Source: JALYRV01 sp036675475 (lineage in GTDB: Bacteria > Acidobacteriota > Vicinamibacteria > Vicinamibacterales > SCN-69-37). Taken from it: a DNA stretch of 64,000 nt. The notes under the pieces are model-generated. The model searched no databases. It saw only the letters and a list, made by a program, of their open reading frames with translations, and was not told the DNA's origin. The position numbers were made by a program, and so were the translations under genes. The stretch is from contig JAKFEY010000021.1 in NCBI GenBank assembly GCA_036675475.1, positions 1 through 64,000 of the forward strand, in the 5' to 3' direction. This document shows positions 39,261 through 47,262 of the stretch, one piece after another (within the stretch, counting starts at the first letter, position 1; every line of letters begins with the position of its first letter).

Positions 39261-40691
39261 CTATTTCCCGAACGCAAAGAGGGTGTTGCGCGAGCGCACG
39301 TAAATCCGGCCGTCGGCAAGGGCCGGCGTCGCATAGATGTCCTCGCCGATGTCGTTGACCGCGATGGGCTCGAGATTGCCGTCCGGACGCAGCACGGCGA
39401 TCTTGCCCTTCTCGCTCGTCATATAGATCTTGTTGTCGCCGGCCACGGGCGAGGCATAGAAGTTGTCCTGTACCCCCGCAATCCTGCCCTGCTTCAACAT
39501 CTCCCCTGTCTCCGGATTCAGCGTCGTCAGAATGCCGCGGTCGTTGATCATGTAGAGCATGCCGCCGTACACGAGGGGCGAGGGCAGCTGCGGCACCGCG
39601 CGGTGATACTGCCACACGACGTTCTTCGCGGTCATGTCGCCGCTGCCGCCCAGACGGATGGCGAGCATGCCGTTCTTGGTGGCGAGCGCGGCGCGATAGT
39701 AATCCCACTCGTCGCGCGACAGCGCGCCGTCCTTGTTGAGATCCATGAAGTCGAGCCAGCCGCGCGCGTGATCGCTCGGCATTTCAGCCGCGACAAGCTT
39801 GCCGTCCTTGTTGGTGTCGTTGTTGGCGAATACCTTCTCGGTTTCCTCGGCCTGCACCTCGCGCCCGGGATCGTTCTCGCCGGATCCGTAGCCGTTGATG
39901 AAGAGCGTCTCTTCGCCGCGAATGCCGATCTTCGCGATCACGGGCACCGACTTCATCTCGAACGACAAGCCGCTGACCCACCACTTACGCTCGCCGCTGG
40001 CAGGGTCGTACGACGTCAGGCGAAACGATCCGGGCAGCAGAATCTCGTCGCGGCCGTCCTTGCCCTTCCAGACGATCGGCGTGGAGTGGCCGCTCTTCGC
40101 TTCCGGCCGCGCCGTCTTCCAGCGCTGCTTTCCGGTCTTCTTGTCGACGCCGATGATGTACGAATCCAGACTCTGATCCGCCGCCAGCACCACCAGGTCG
40201 CCGACGATGATGGGCGAGGCGCCCATGCCGTACACATTAATGAAGGGCCCCAGCGGCATCCGCCACCGCTCTTTGCCGTCGAGGTCGTACGCGACGAGGC
40301 CGAAGTCGTGGAAGAACACGTACACGCCCGAGTCGTCGACGGCGGGGCTCGGCGAGGCGGCACTATTGCGCTTGTCAGCCGGCGGCGTGGCGAGCCCCGA
40401 CAGCTTCGTCTCCCACAACAGCTTGCCGTCAGCGCTGACGGCGAACGTGAAGAGATCCTTGTCGCGGAAACCCGTCATGTAAAGACGGTCGCGGAACAGA
40501 ATCGGCGAGGAGTGCCCCTGCGGAAGATCCAGCTTCCAAATCAGGTTGTTCGTGGGACCGAACTCGGTCGGCAGATCTTTGGCGGCCGAGATGCCGGAGC
40601 CATTGGGACCGCGGAATCGCGACCACTCATCGTGGGGAGCAACAGCCGCCGTGGCCGCGAAAAAAAGAGCGAAGAACAGCCTCAATGCCAT
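39261..40691 (-). CDS. Secreted PQQ-like beta-propeller with EF-hand insert
   Basis: A 476-residue exported protein with a signal peptide (about 1-18). It has repeated blades such as DWSRFRGPNGSG-type start, ILFRDRLYMTG, WETKLSG, ASPIIVGDLVVLAADQ and TPALADGRIYVRSRN, as in quinoprotein dehydrogenase/BamB-like propellers. Near 285-320 it carries two calcium-binding EF-hand-like loops, NNDTNKDGKLVAAEM and DLNKDGALSRDEW, inserted between blades. Whether PQQ is bound is not shown. Its gene precedes that of the cytochrome c by 10 bases, suggesting a joint redox role. The start lies 9 bases after a -10-like TATACT shared with the divergent gene. Confidence 0.87.
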   Translation of the reverse strand: MALRLFFALFFAATAAVAPHDEWSRFRGPNGSGISAAKDLPTEFGPTNNLIWKLDLPQGHSSPILFRDRLYMTGFRDKDLFTFAVSADGKLLWETKLSGLATPPADKRNSAASPSPAVDDSGVYVFFHDFGLVAYDLDGKERWRMPLGPFINVYGMGASPIIVGDLVVLAADQSLDSYIIGVDKKTGKQRWKTARPEAKSGHSTPIVWKGKDGRDEILLPGSFRLTSYDPASGERKWWVSGLSFEMKSVPVIAKIGIRGEETLFINGYGSGENDPGREVQAEETEKVFANNDTNKDGKLVAAEMPSDHARGWLDFMDLNKDGALSRDEWDYYRAALATKNGMLAIRLGGSGDMTAKNVVWQYHRAVPQLPSPLVYGGMLYMINDRGILTTLNPETGEMLKQGRIAGVQDNFYASPVAGDNKIYMTSEKGKIAVLRPDGNLEPIAVNDIGEDIYATPALADGRIYVRSRNTLFAFGK

Positions 40692-40700
40692 GGAAGCGCC

Positions 40701-40710
40701 AGTATATGCT
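40701..40710. promoter_or_regulatory. Candidate shared bidirectional -10 element
   Basis: AGTATATGCT contains plus-strand TATATG 7 bases before GTG 40716 and minus-strand TATACT 9 bases before ATG 40691. Neither gene has a Shine-Dalgarno sequence. The two starts are only 24 bases apart, leaving no room for separate conventional leaders. Confidence 0.45.
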
Positions 40711-40715
40711 CAGCC

Positions 40716-41474
40716 GTGCCCTGGCTTGTGCGTCCCCTCGTCTGGTTCTCCACCGCGTCCATGGCCCTGACGATCCTGCACGAGCTGACGCACGCAACGG
40801 TCGCCTATAGCCTTGGCGTGCGGTCAACCCTCTTCAATTACGCCGTCGATCTGGACATGACGCCGGCTCAGGCGGCGGGTAGCGAACGAGTGCTCATCGG
40901 CATCGCGGGTCCGTTGGCCTGTCTCGTGCTGGGCGTCGCCGCCTGGCTGGTGTTCAGGCGAGCGCGCGAATCTGCGGCGGCGGTTCCACTGCTTTATCTT
41001 GCGGTCTTCGGAGTGGGCACATTCGTCGGCAATCTGATCTCGGCACCTTTCATTGGTGACTTCTCCGTCGCCGCGGTCGCCCTTGATTTGCCTATGGCCG
41101 GCCGATATGCCATCAGCGCCCTTGGTGCCGTGGGTGTGGCCGCGATCCATGTCGTCGCCGGGCGAGAATTGATCCAGTTCGTCCCGGCTGCAGCGCGGAA
41201 AGGAACGGGAGTGCTCGGCATCATCGCGCTGCCGGTGGTGCTCGGCACCGCCGCCGTGATTCTCGTCAATCAGCCGATGCCCGCGACATTTGTGAGCGTG
41301 CGCGCGGGCGAGGCGTCCTTCTGGCTCTTTGCGGTGATCGGCGCGGTGTTGCCACGCGAACAGTCGAGTCATCCGTGGGCGGCTCTCGAAGGGCGATGGA
41401 CTGACGGCGTCGCGCTTTTGCTTGCGATCCTTGTGGTGCGGGTGCTGGTCCACGGCGTAGCGTTTACGCCGTAA
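40716..41474 (+). CDS. Membrane protein with HELTH zinc-peptidase-like motif
   Basis: A 252-residue protein with about seven membrane helices. TILHELTHATVAYSLG (H22, E23, H26) is an HExxH motif inside the first helix, as in M50-type intramembrane or ABC-3-like membrane zinc proteins. A second candidate ligand segment is FVGNLISAPFIGDFS, which resembles but does not match the M50 NxxPxxxxDG motif. The remaining helices are LACLVLGVAAWLVF, ALGAVGVAAIHVV, GIIALPVVLGTAAVILV and LLLAILVVRVLVHGVAF. Proteolytic activity is inference only. The GTG start fits a -10-like element 7 bases upstream; the frame is open far upstream, but only antisense to the propeller gene. Confidence 0.75.
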   Translation: MPWLVRPLVWFSTASMALTILHELTHATVAYSLGVRSTLFNYAVDLDMTPAQAAGSERVLIGIAGPLACLVLGVAAWLVFRRARESAAAVPLLYLAVFGVGTFVGNLISAPFIGDFSVAAVALDLPMAGRYAISALGAVGVAAIHVVAGRELIQFVPAAARKGTGVLGIIALPVVLGTAAVILVNQPMPATFVSVRAGEASFWLFAVIGAVLPREQSSHPWAALEGRWTDGVALLLAILVVRVLVHGVAFTP

Positions 41475-41483
41475 TCGCAGCGA

Positions 41484-41798
41484 ATGCCTATGATCAACGT
41501 GATCTGGAAGTTTGTCGTCAAAGAAGAGGCCGTTGCCCTTTTCGAGCGCGCCTATGGGGCCGGCGGCGACTGGGCACAGCTTTTCTCGCGCCATCCAGGC
41601 TTCGCCGGCACATCCCTGCTGCGCGACACTGCCCGGCCGCGCACATATCTCACCATCGACACCTGGGAGTCACTCGCGCATCGCGACGCGATGCTGGCCG
41701 CCGCCAAAGCCGAGTACGCCGCGCTCGACGCGCAGTTCGAAGGCTGGACGGAATCGGAGACGGAAGCGGGCGTCTTCGAGGTTCTCCGTTTCCGTTAA
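41484..41798 (+). CDS. Antibiotic biosynthesis monooxygenase (ABM)-type small protein
   Basis: A 104-residue ferredoxin-like fold protein. MINVIWKFVVKEEAVALFERAY is the first strand-helix, HPGFAGTSLLRD the second strand pair, and RTYLTIDTWESLAHRDAML the diagnostic third strand with W.S. These dimeric alpha-beta proteins include monooxygenases and haem-degrading or stress-response proteins; the specific reaction is unknown. It starts 9 bases after the upstream membrane gene and is followed by a frameshifted small gene with a GGAG ribosome-binding site. Confidence 0.82.
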   Translation: MPMINVIWKFVVKEEAVALFERAYGAGGDWAQLFSRHPGFAGTSLLRDTARPRTYLTIDTWESLAHRDAMLAAAKAEYAALDAQFEGWTESETEAGVFEVLRFR

Positions 41799-41819
41799 GG
41801 TGCCGACTCGAGGAGTAGC

Positions 41820-42025
41820 ATGACTGACTGGGCGGGTTCGCGGCGTTTCTAACGCTTGCGCTGGTCGTGCCGGCGGAGCCCGCCCACTGGACCATCTGGC
41901 TCTGGCGTGCGGCCGCACTGCTATTCGCGGCCGACGCCATGTGGCGAGGCGTGCGTCGCGCACGGGGCCGCGATGACTTTTTCACGGAGTGGGTAAAGAA
42001 GGGATACTCGCAAACCCAGGCCTGA
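41820..42025 (+). pseudogene. Small membrane-protein gene interrupted by a one-base frameshift
   Basis: ATG 41820 follows GAGGAG at 7-8 bases and opens MTDWAG, but that frame stops after 10 codons. From 41834 the frame shifted by one base reads GFAAFLTLALVVPAEPAHW, then a hydrophobic WLWRAAALLFAADAMW and a charged end (RGRDDFFTEWVKKGYSQTQA), closing with TGA. Adding one base within GGCGGG (41831-41836) would give a continuous protein of about 68 residues. This may be a true inactivating deletion or a sequencing error in a G run. I recognise no family. Confidence 0.6.
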
Positions 42026-42294
42026 GTCTCCACCGATTGGCACGCTTCTCTCAGAACTCTGGCCGGCCAGAGTCGTGCGAAACGCATGCCGCGCGTTGCG
42101 GTTTTCGCCATGATGACGCTGCGCGACATTCTGGTCGAGGACGCGCAGCCGTTTACGCCGTGAGGCGCGTCATGCTATTTTTTCGTTGTCCCTAGCGGGG
42201 CCTGTGCATAGAACAGGGCCCCTACCTGCGCCGGCGCTTCTCGCCGCGGGCGTGGATGTAGGCATCCAGCGAGCACACACTAAAGGTGTGCGTG
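42026..42294. other. Non-coding stretch with an imperfect hairpin
   Basis: No supported gene lies here. GGGGCC (42197-42202) and GGCCCC (42217-42222) form a 6-bp stem extended by TG/CA around one bulged G, with a 9-base loop. The hairpin is not followed by a T-run. The end of the stretch (GTGTGCGTG) is in frame with the VOC gene and could be an earlier start. A short open frame ending AQPFTP (stop about 42163) resembles the last residues of the gene ending at 41474 and may be a decayed fragment. Confidence 0.4.
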
Positions 42295-42669
42295 ATGCCC
42301 ATTCTCGGACTTGCCACTGTCATTTACCCCGTCCCTGATCTCGATGGCGCGAAGGCCTGGTACGCCAGAGCTTTCGAGAAGCAGCCGTACTTCGACCAGC
42401 CGTTCTATGTAGGGTTCGAGATTGGCGGATACGAGCTTGGCCTGCTGCCCGATGAAGGGCGGCCCGGTGCGGAGGGCGGCGTGGCCTACTGGCGCGTGCC
42501 CGAGATCGACAGCGCCGTCGAGGGCTTCGTGAAGGCGGGCGCCGCCCTGGTGAGCGCGGCGAAGGATGTCGGCGACGGCATCAAGGTCGCCACGGTCGCG
42601 GATCCGTTCGGCAACTCGATCGGCCTCATCGAGAACCCGCACTTCGATCTGTCGAAGGCGCCGGCCTAG
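42295..42669 (+). CDS. Glyoxalase/bleomycin-resistance (VOC) family protein
   Basis: A 124-residue VOC protein. ATVIYPVPDLDGAKAWYARAF is the standard first beta-alpha motif, YELGLLPDEG the middle strand with a possible glutamate ligand, and VADPFGNSIGLIENPHF the C-terminal strand with DPFGN. It is one two-module half and probably works as a dimer; the substrate is not visible. ATG is chosen over the in-frame GTGs upstream because homology begins there. The 3' end overlaps the convergent methyltransferase by 44 bases. Confidence 0.87.
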   Translation: MPILGLATVIYPVPDLDGAKAWYARAFEKQPYFDQPFYVGFEIGGYELGLLPDEGRPGAEGGVAYWRVPEIDSAVEGFVKAGAALVSAAKDVGDGIKVATVADPFGNSIGLIENPHFDLSKAPA

Positions 42670-43522
42670 CGTCGACATAGTCGACGCCTTCGTCCCCGAG
42701 GCGATTGCGCATGACGTCAATCGCTTCGGGGTTCTCGTCGACGAGCACGAAGCGGCGGCCGAGCGCGCGCGCGACGGCGCCGGTGGTGCCGCTGCCTGCG
42801 AAGAAATCCAGCACGCGATCGCCCGGCTTCGTCGACGCGCCGATCATGCGGCGCAGCAGGCCCTCCGGCTTCTGCGTGGGATAGCCGGTCTTCTCTTTCC
42901 CGGTCGGCGAGACGATGGTGTGCCACCACACGTCGGTGGGCAGCTTGCCGCGCGCGGCTTTCTCAGCCGTCACCAGCCCCGGCGCCATGTAGGGCTCGCG
43001 ATCGACCGCCGACGCATCGAACCAGTACTGCGACGCGTCTTTCACATACACAAGAACCGTGTCGTGTTTCGCGGGCCACTTGCGCGTGGCGCGCGCGCCG
43101 TAGTCGTAGGCCCAGATGATCTCGTTGAGAAAACAGTCGCGCCCGAAGATGCCGTCGAGCATCACCTTGGCATAGTGCACCTCGCGGTAGTCGAGATGCA
43201 GGTAGAACGTGCCCGACGGCGCGAGCAGCCGGCGCGCCTCGTGCAGCTTCGGCTCGAGAAACGCGAGGTAGTCGTCGAAGGCATCGCCGTACGCGCGCGA
43301 GGCGGTCACGGTGGTTGCGTAGGTGTGCCCCTTGAACCCCACGCGATCGCCCGCATCGTCCCGCGCGGTCGCGAGGGTCCGGCGCGTCTGCGTGCGGCCG
43401 GTGTTGAAGGGCGGATCGATGTAGATCATCTGGAACGACGCGTCTGGCAGCGACGGCAGCACGTCGCCGTTGTCGGCGAGCACCACCCAGTCGCTGTCGC
43501 GCGTGAGATCCAGGTCGATCAT
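42626..43522 (-). CDS. Site-specific DNA methyltransferase (N4/N6, beta class)
   Basis: A 298-residue DNA amino-methyltransferase. Motif IV, MIYIDPPFNTGRTQ (near 33-46), comes first and the AdoMet motif I, VLDFFAGSGTTGAVARAL (near 236-253), last, which defines the beta class (N6_N4_Mtase). Between them are FLEPKLHEARRLLAPSGTFYLHLD and GYPTQKPEGLLRRMI. No restriction endonuclease gene is adjacent, so it looks like an orphan regulatory methyltransferase. Its ATG overlaps the parC TGA (ATGA), so the two are translated together. The recognition sequence cannot be inferred. Confidence 0.9.
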   Translation of the reverse strand: MIDLDLTRDSDWVVLADNGDVLPSLPDASFQMIYIDPPFNTGRTQTRRTLATARDDAGDRVGFKGHTYATTVTASRAYGDAFDDYLAFLEPKLHEARRLLAPSGTFYLHLDYREVHYAKVMLDGIFGRDCFLNEIIWAYDYGARATRKWPAKHDTVLVYVKDASQYWFDASAVDREPYMAPGLVTAEKAARGKLPTDVWWHTIVSPTGKEKTGYPTQKPEGLLRRMIGASTKPGDRVLDFFAGSGTTGAVARALGRRFVLVDENPEAIDVMRNRLGDEGVDYVDARPAPSTDRSAGSR

Positions 43523-45933
43523 GAGCCGTCGAATGACGGCGGCACGTCAGGCGGCTGAGGCACGACGCGCACGAACTGGCCGCGCTGCAGCAGCTCGCGG
43601 CCGCGGCCGCCGCGGCTCGTCACTTCGTACTTGGCGGTGCTGATGGTCTGCTCGGCGCCGCGCGTGGTCTCGACCACCATCAGGTCGCGATCGCCCTTCG
43701 ACGCCATGAACCCCAGCACCCGGTCATCGTCTTTCGCCAGCTTGATGAGGATGACGCCGCGGCCGGGGCCCGACAGGAAGTTCACCTCGTCGGCCTTGCA
43801 CAGCAGCGCGCGCGCCTGGCGCGTGGCGACGATCACCGTTTCGTCGCCGGTCACCATCTCGACGTTGATGACCTCGTGGCCGTCCGGCACGCGGGCGAAG
43901 CGGCGGCCGGCGCGGGTGCTCGCCTCGACGAAGGGTTCCACCGAGAACCGCAGGCTGTAGCCGTCGCTCGTGACGGCCATGGCGTGCAGGGGCGGCGCGT
44001 CCCCTTCCTTCTTCGCGGTGATGTGCTTCGCCACGCGCGGATCCAGGCTCTGGGCCGCCACGACGCGTTCCCCATCCTTGAACTTGAACAGCCGCTGAAT
44101 CGGCTCGCCGTGGCCCGTCGAGGCCGGGATATCCACGATGCGCGCGGTGTAGGCGGTGCCGAAATTGGTGAAGAAGACCACGGTGGCGCGCGTGCTGCCG
44201 CCGACGGCCGCCAGCACCGTGTCGCCCTCACGCAGCCGCGTGGTCGACAGATCCTTCACTTCCTTCTGGCGCTTCACCCATCCGTCGCGCGTGACGATCA
44301 CGACGTTGTCTTCTTCGACGATGAAGTCTTCGGCCGTGTATTCGGCCTCGCCCTCGTCGCTCGAGATTTCGGTGCGGCGCTTGTCCGTCTTCGGATCGCC
44401 GTACTTCTGCCGTACCTGCTCGATCTCGATCTTGACGATGTCCCAGCGGCTCGACTCGTCCTTCAGCAGCGCCGTGATTTCGCGCGCGCGGCGGCGCCGC
44501 TCCGCGAGCTCCTTCTGGATGACCAGGATTTCGAGGCGCGCCAGGCGGTAGATCTTCAGCTCGAGGATCGCGTCGGTCTGTTCGGCGTCGAGCGCGAACT
44601 TCGACATGATCTTCTCGGCCGCGTCGGCCTTGCCGTCGGACTTGCGGACGATCTTCAGAATTTCGTCGAGCGCGTCGAAGACCTTCTCGAAGCCTTCGAG
44701 AATATGCATGCGCGTCTTGAGCGCATTCAACTCGTGCTCGAGACGCTTCGTGACGACGTCGAGGCGGAAGTGGAGGAAGTGCCAGAGAATCTCGTGCAGC
44801 GACAGCCGCTTCGGCGCGCCGACGAACTCGTTCTCGGTCGGCTCGAGGCACGTCAGGTTGACCGGGAAGCTGGTCTGGAGCGGCGTGTTCTTGTACAGAT
44901 ACGCCATCACCATCCGCTCGTCCGCGTCTTTCTTCAACTCCAGCGCAATCCGCACATCGTCGGTCGAGACGTCCTTGACGTCGACCAGCGGCGGCAGCTT
45001 GCGTGAGAGCACGACGTCGGCGATGCGCTCGACGAGCGTGGCCTTGTTGGTGGCGTACGGGATGCTGGTGACGTAGATGGTCTTGCCCGTGCGGGTGGAC
45101 GGCCCTTCTTCCCAGGTGCCGCGCAGGCGGATGGCGCCCTGCCCCGTCTTGTAAATCTGCTTCAGCTCGTCCTGGCTGTTGAGAATCTGGCCGCCGGTTG
45201 GAAAGTCGGGCCCTTTCACCCACTTGCACAGCTGCACGCTCGACAGCTCGGGATTTTCGATGAACTTGATGAGCGCGGTGCAGACTTCGTGCAGGTTGTG
45301 CGGCGGAATGCTCGTGGCCATGCCGACCGCGATGCCGGTGGCGCCGTTGATCAGCAGATTGGGAATGCGCGACGGCAGAACGACCGGCTCGGTCTTGGTG
45401 CCGTCGAAGTTGGGCCGCATCGCCACCGTGTCCTGCTCGAGCTCGCCGAGCAGCTCGTCGGAGATTCGCGCGAGGCGCGCCTCCGTATAGCGGTACGCTG
45501 CCGGATTGTCGCCGTCGAGCGAGCCGAAGTTTCCCGATCCGTCGACCAGCGGATATCTGAGCGAGAAGGCCTGCGCCATGCGCACCATGGCGTCGTAGAC
45601 CGAGGCGTCGCCGTGCGGATGGTAGTTGCCGAGCACGGCGCCGACGACCGTGGCCGACTTGCGATGTTTCGCGTCGAACGTGAGGTTCTGCTGCCACATC
45701 GAATAGAGGATGCGGCGCTGAACGGGCTTGAGGCCGTCGCGCACGTCCGGCAGCGCGCGTGACGTGATGACCGAAAGCGCGTAATTGAGGTACCGCTCCT
45801 GCGCCGCTTCGTGCAGAGCGACGGCTTCGACGATGCCGGCGCCGCTGCCGCCGTCGCCGCCGCGTTTCGCGCCGGCCGGCGGGGCTTCCATGTGATCGAA
45901 AAGGGAGTCGGACTTCGGTTTACGGCGAGCCAT
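43519..45933 (-). CDS. parC: DNA topoisomerase IV subunit A (gyrase A-type)
   Basis: An 804-residue DNA-cleaving subunit. VITSRALPDVRDGLKPVQRR, the quinolone pocket GNYHPHGDASVYDAM (A110 at the usual serine position) and the catalytic tyrosine in AAYRYTEAR (Y149) are clear. The coiled-coil tower (LARLEILVIQKELAERRRRAR) and a C-terminal beta-pinwheel follow. The last blade has TSRGGRGREL instead of the canonical QRRGGKG GyrA box, which favours topoisomerase IV over gyrase. The N-terminus is about 30 residues longer than usual, charged and Gly-rich. It is coupled to the methyltransferase downstream; parE lies 11 kb away on the same strand. Confidence 0.92.
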   Translation of the reverse strand: MARRKPKSDSLFDHMEAPPAGAKRGGDGGSGAGIVEAVALHEAAQERYLNYALSVITSRALPDVRDGLKPVQRRILYSMWQQNLTFDAKHRKSATVVGAVLGNYHPHGDASVYDAMVRMAQAFSLRYPLVDGSGNFGSLDGDNPAAYRYTEARLARISDELLGELEQDTVAMRPNFDGTKTEPVVLPSRIPNLLINGATGIAVGMATSIPPHNLHEVCTALIKFIENPELSSVQLCKWVKGPDFPTGGQILNSQDELKQIYKTGQGAIRLRGTWEEGPSTRTGKTIYVTSIPYATNKATLVERIADVVLSRKLPPLVDVKDVSTDDVRIALELKKDADERMVMAYLYKNTPLQTSFPVNLTCLEPTENEFVGAPKRLSLHEILWHFLHFRLDVVTKRLEHELNALKTRMHILEGFEKVFDALDEILKIVRKSDGKADAAEKIMSKFALDAEQTDAILELKIYRLARLEILVIQKELAERRRRAREITALLKDESSRWDIVKIEIEQVRQKYGDPKTDKRRTEISSDEGEAEYTAEDFIVEEDNVVIVTRDGWVKRQKEVKDLSTTRLREGDTVLAAVGGSTRATVVFFTNFGTAYTARIVDIPASTGHGEPIQRLFKFKDGERVVAAQSLDPRVAKHITAKKEGDAPPLHAMAVTSDGYSLRFSVEPFVEASTRAGRRFARVPDGHEVINVEMVTGDETVIVATRQARALLCKADEVNFLSGPGRGVILIKLAKDDDRVLGFMASKGDRDLMVVETTRGAEQTISTAKYEVTSRGGRGRELLQRGQFVRVVPQPPDVPPSFDGS

Positions 45934-45987
45934 GCGTGAAGAAGTGTAAACCAGCTGCCAACCTGCTGTAGGCTACCCCTCGATTCC

Positions 45988-47247
45988 ATGGCCATCAATA
46001 CGCCCCGGCAAGTGCTGTTTGCCAGCCTCATTGGCACCACCATCGAGTTCTTCGATTTCTACATTTACGCGACGGCAGCCGTGCTGGTGTTTCCCCGGCT
46101 CTTCTTTCCGAGCACGGATCCAACCGCCGCCACGCTGGCGTCGCTCGCGACGTTCGCGCTGGCGTTCGTGGCGCGGCCGATTGGCTCGGCGCTGTTCGGC
46201 CATTTCGGCGATCGTGTGGGACGCAAGACGACGCTGGTGGCGGCGCTGCTGACGATGGGGCTGTCGACGGTGGTGATCGGCATGCTGCCGACCTATGCGT
46301 CGATCGGCATCGCGGCGCCCGCCCTGCTCGCGCTGTGCCGCGTGGGCCAGGGCCTGGGTCTCGGGGGCGAATGGGGCGGCGCGGTGCTGCTGGCCGTCGA
46401 AAACGCGCCCGAAGGCAAGCGCGCGTGGTACGGCATGTTTCCCCAGCTGGGCGCGCCGCTGGGGTTCTTTCTGTCAGGCGGGGTGTTCCTGCTCCTGTCA
46501 CAATGGCTGACCAACGAGCAGTTCTTTGCGTACGGGTGGCGCATTCCGTTTCTGGCGAGCGCGGTGCTGGTGTTCGTGGGCCTCTACGTGCGGCTGTCGA
46601 TCACCGAGACGCCGATCTTCCAGGAGGCGGCGACGCGGCACGAGCGCGTGAAGGTGCCGATGCTGGCGGTGTTTCGCGATCACCCGCGCACGCTCTTCCT
46701 CGGCATCCTGATTTCGCTGTCGGCGTTCGTGTTGTTCTATTTCATGACGGTGTTCGCGCTGTCGTGGGGCACGTCGAGGCTGGGCTACACGCGCGAGACG
46801 TTCCTGCTGCTGCAGCTGGTGGCGATCCTCTTTTTCGCGCTGACGATCCCGATGTCGGCGGTGGTCGCGGATCGCGGGCGGCGGGCGACGGCCATCTGGG
46901 TCAACGCGGGGATTGCGGTGTTCGGCCTCGTGATGGCGCCCATGTTCCTGGCCGGCACCATCGGGGCCGTCTCGATGATGATCGTGGGCATGGCGCTCAT
47001 CGGCATGGTGTACGGGCCGCTGGGCACGCTGCTCTCGGAGCTGTTTCCGACCAACGTGCGCTACAGCGGCACGTCGCTGGCGTTCAATCTCTCGGGCATC
47101 TTCGGCGCGTCACTCGCGCCCTACATCGCCACGTATCTGGCCACCACCTACGGCCTGCAGTACGTCGGCTATTACCTGTCGGCCGCGGCGCTGCTCACCC
47201 TCGTGGGCCTGCTGTCGGTGCACGAAACAAAGGACGAGGCGCTCTAG
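45988..47247 (+). CDS. MFS transporter, metabolite:H+ symporter (MHS) family
   Basis: A 419-residue 12-helix transporter. SLIGTTIEFFDFYIYATAAV is the MHS start, FGHFGDRVGRKTTLVAALL carries the cytoplasmic loop 2-3 motif, RVGQGLGLGGEWGGAVLLAVE the helix 4-5 motif, and LSELFPTNVRYSGTSLAFNL the late ELFPT..R motif. Relatives carry dicarboxylates, shikimate, proline/betaine or other metabolites; the substrate is not determined. It is followed 15 bases later by a large membrane protein gene. Confidence 0.93.
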   Translation: MAINTPRQVLFASLIGTTIEFFDFYIYATAAVLVFPRLFFPSTDPTAATLASLATFALAFVARPIGSALFGHFGDRVGRKTTLVAALLTMGLSTVVIGMLPTYASIGIAAPALLALCRVGQGLGLGGEWGGAVLLAVENAPEGKRAWYGMFPQLGAPLGFFLSGGVFLLLSQWLTNEQFFAYGWRIPFLASAVLVFVGLYVRLSITETPIFQEAATRHERVKVPMLAVFRDHPRTLFLGILISLSAFVLFYFMTVFALSWGTSRLGYTRETFLLLQLVAILFFALTIPMSAVVADRGRRATAIWVNAGIAVFGLVMAPMFLAGTIGAVSMMIVGMALIGMVYGPLGTLLSELFPTNVRYSGTSLAFNLSGIFGASLAPYIATYLATTYGLQYVGYYLSAAALLTLVGLLSVHETKDEAL

Positions 47248-47262
47248 AGGGGCGCCCCTCCG

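Noticed and set aside
39051..40715. Long upstream extension of the HELTH protein frame
   Set aside because: Antisense to the cytochrome and propeller genes, with no similarity. The GTG at 40716, with its nearby -10, is the better start.
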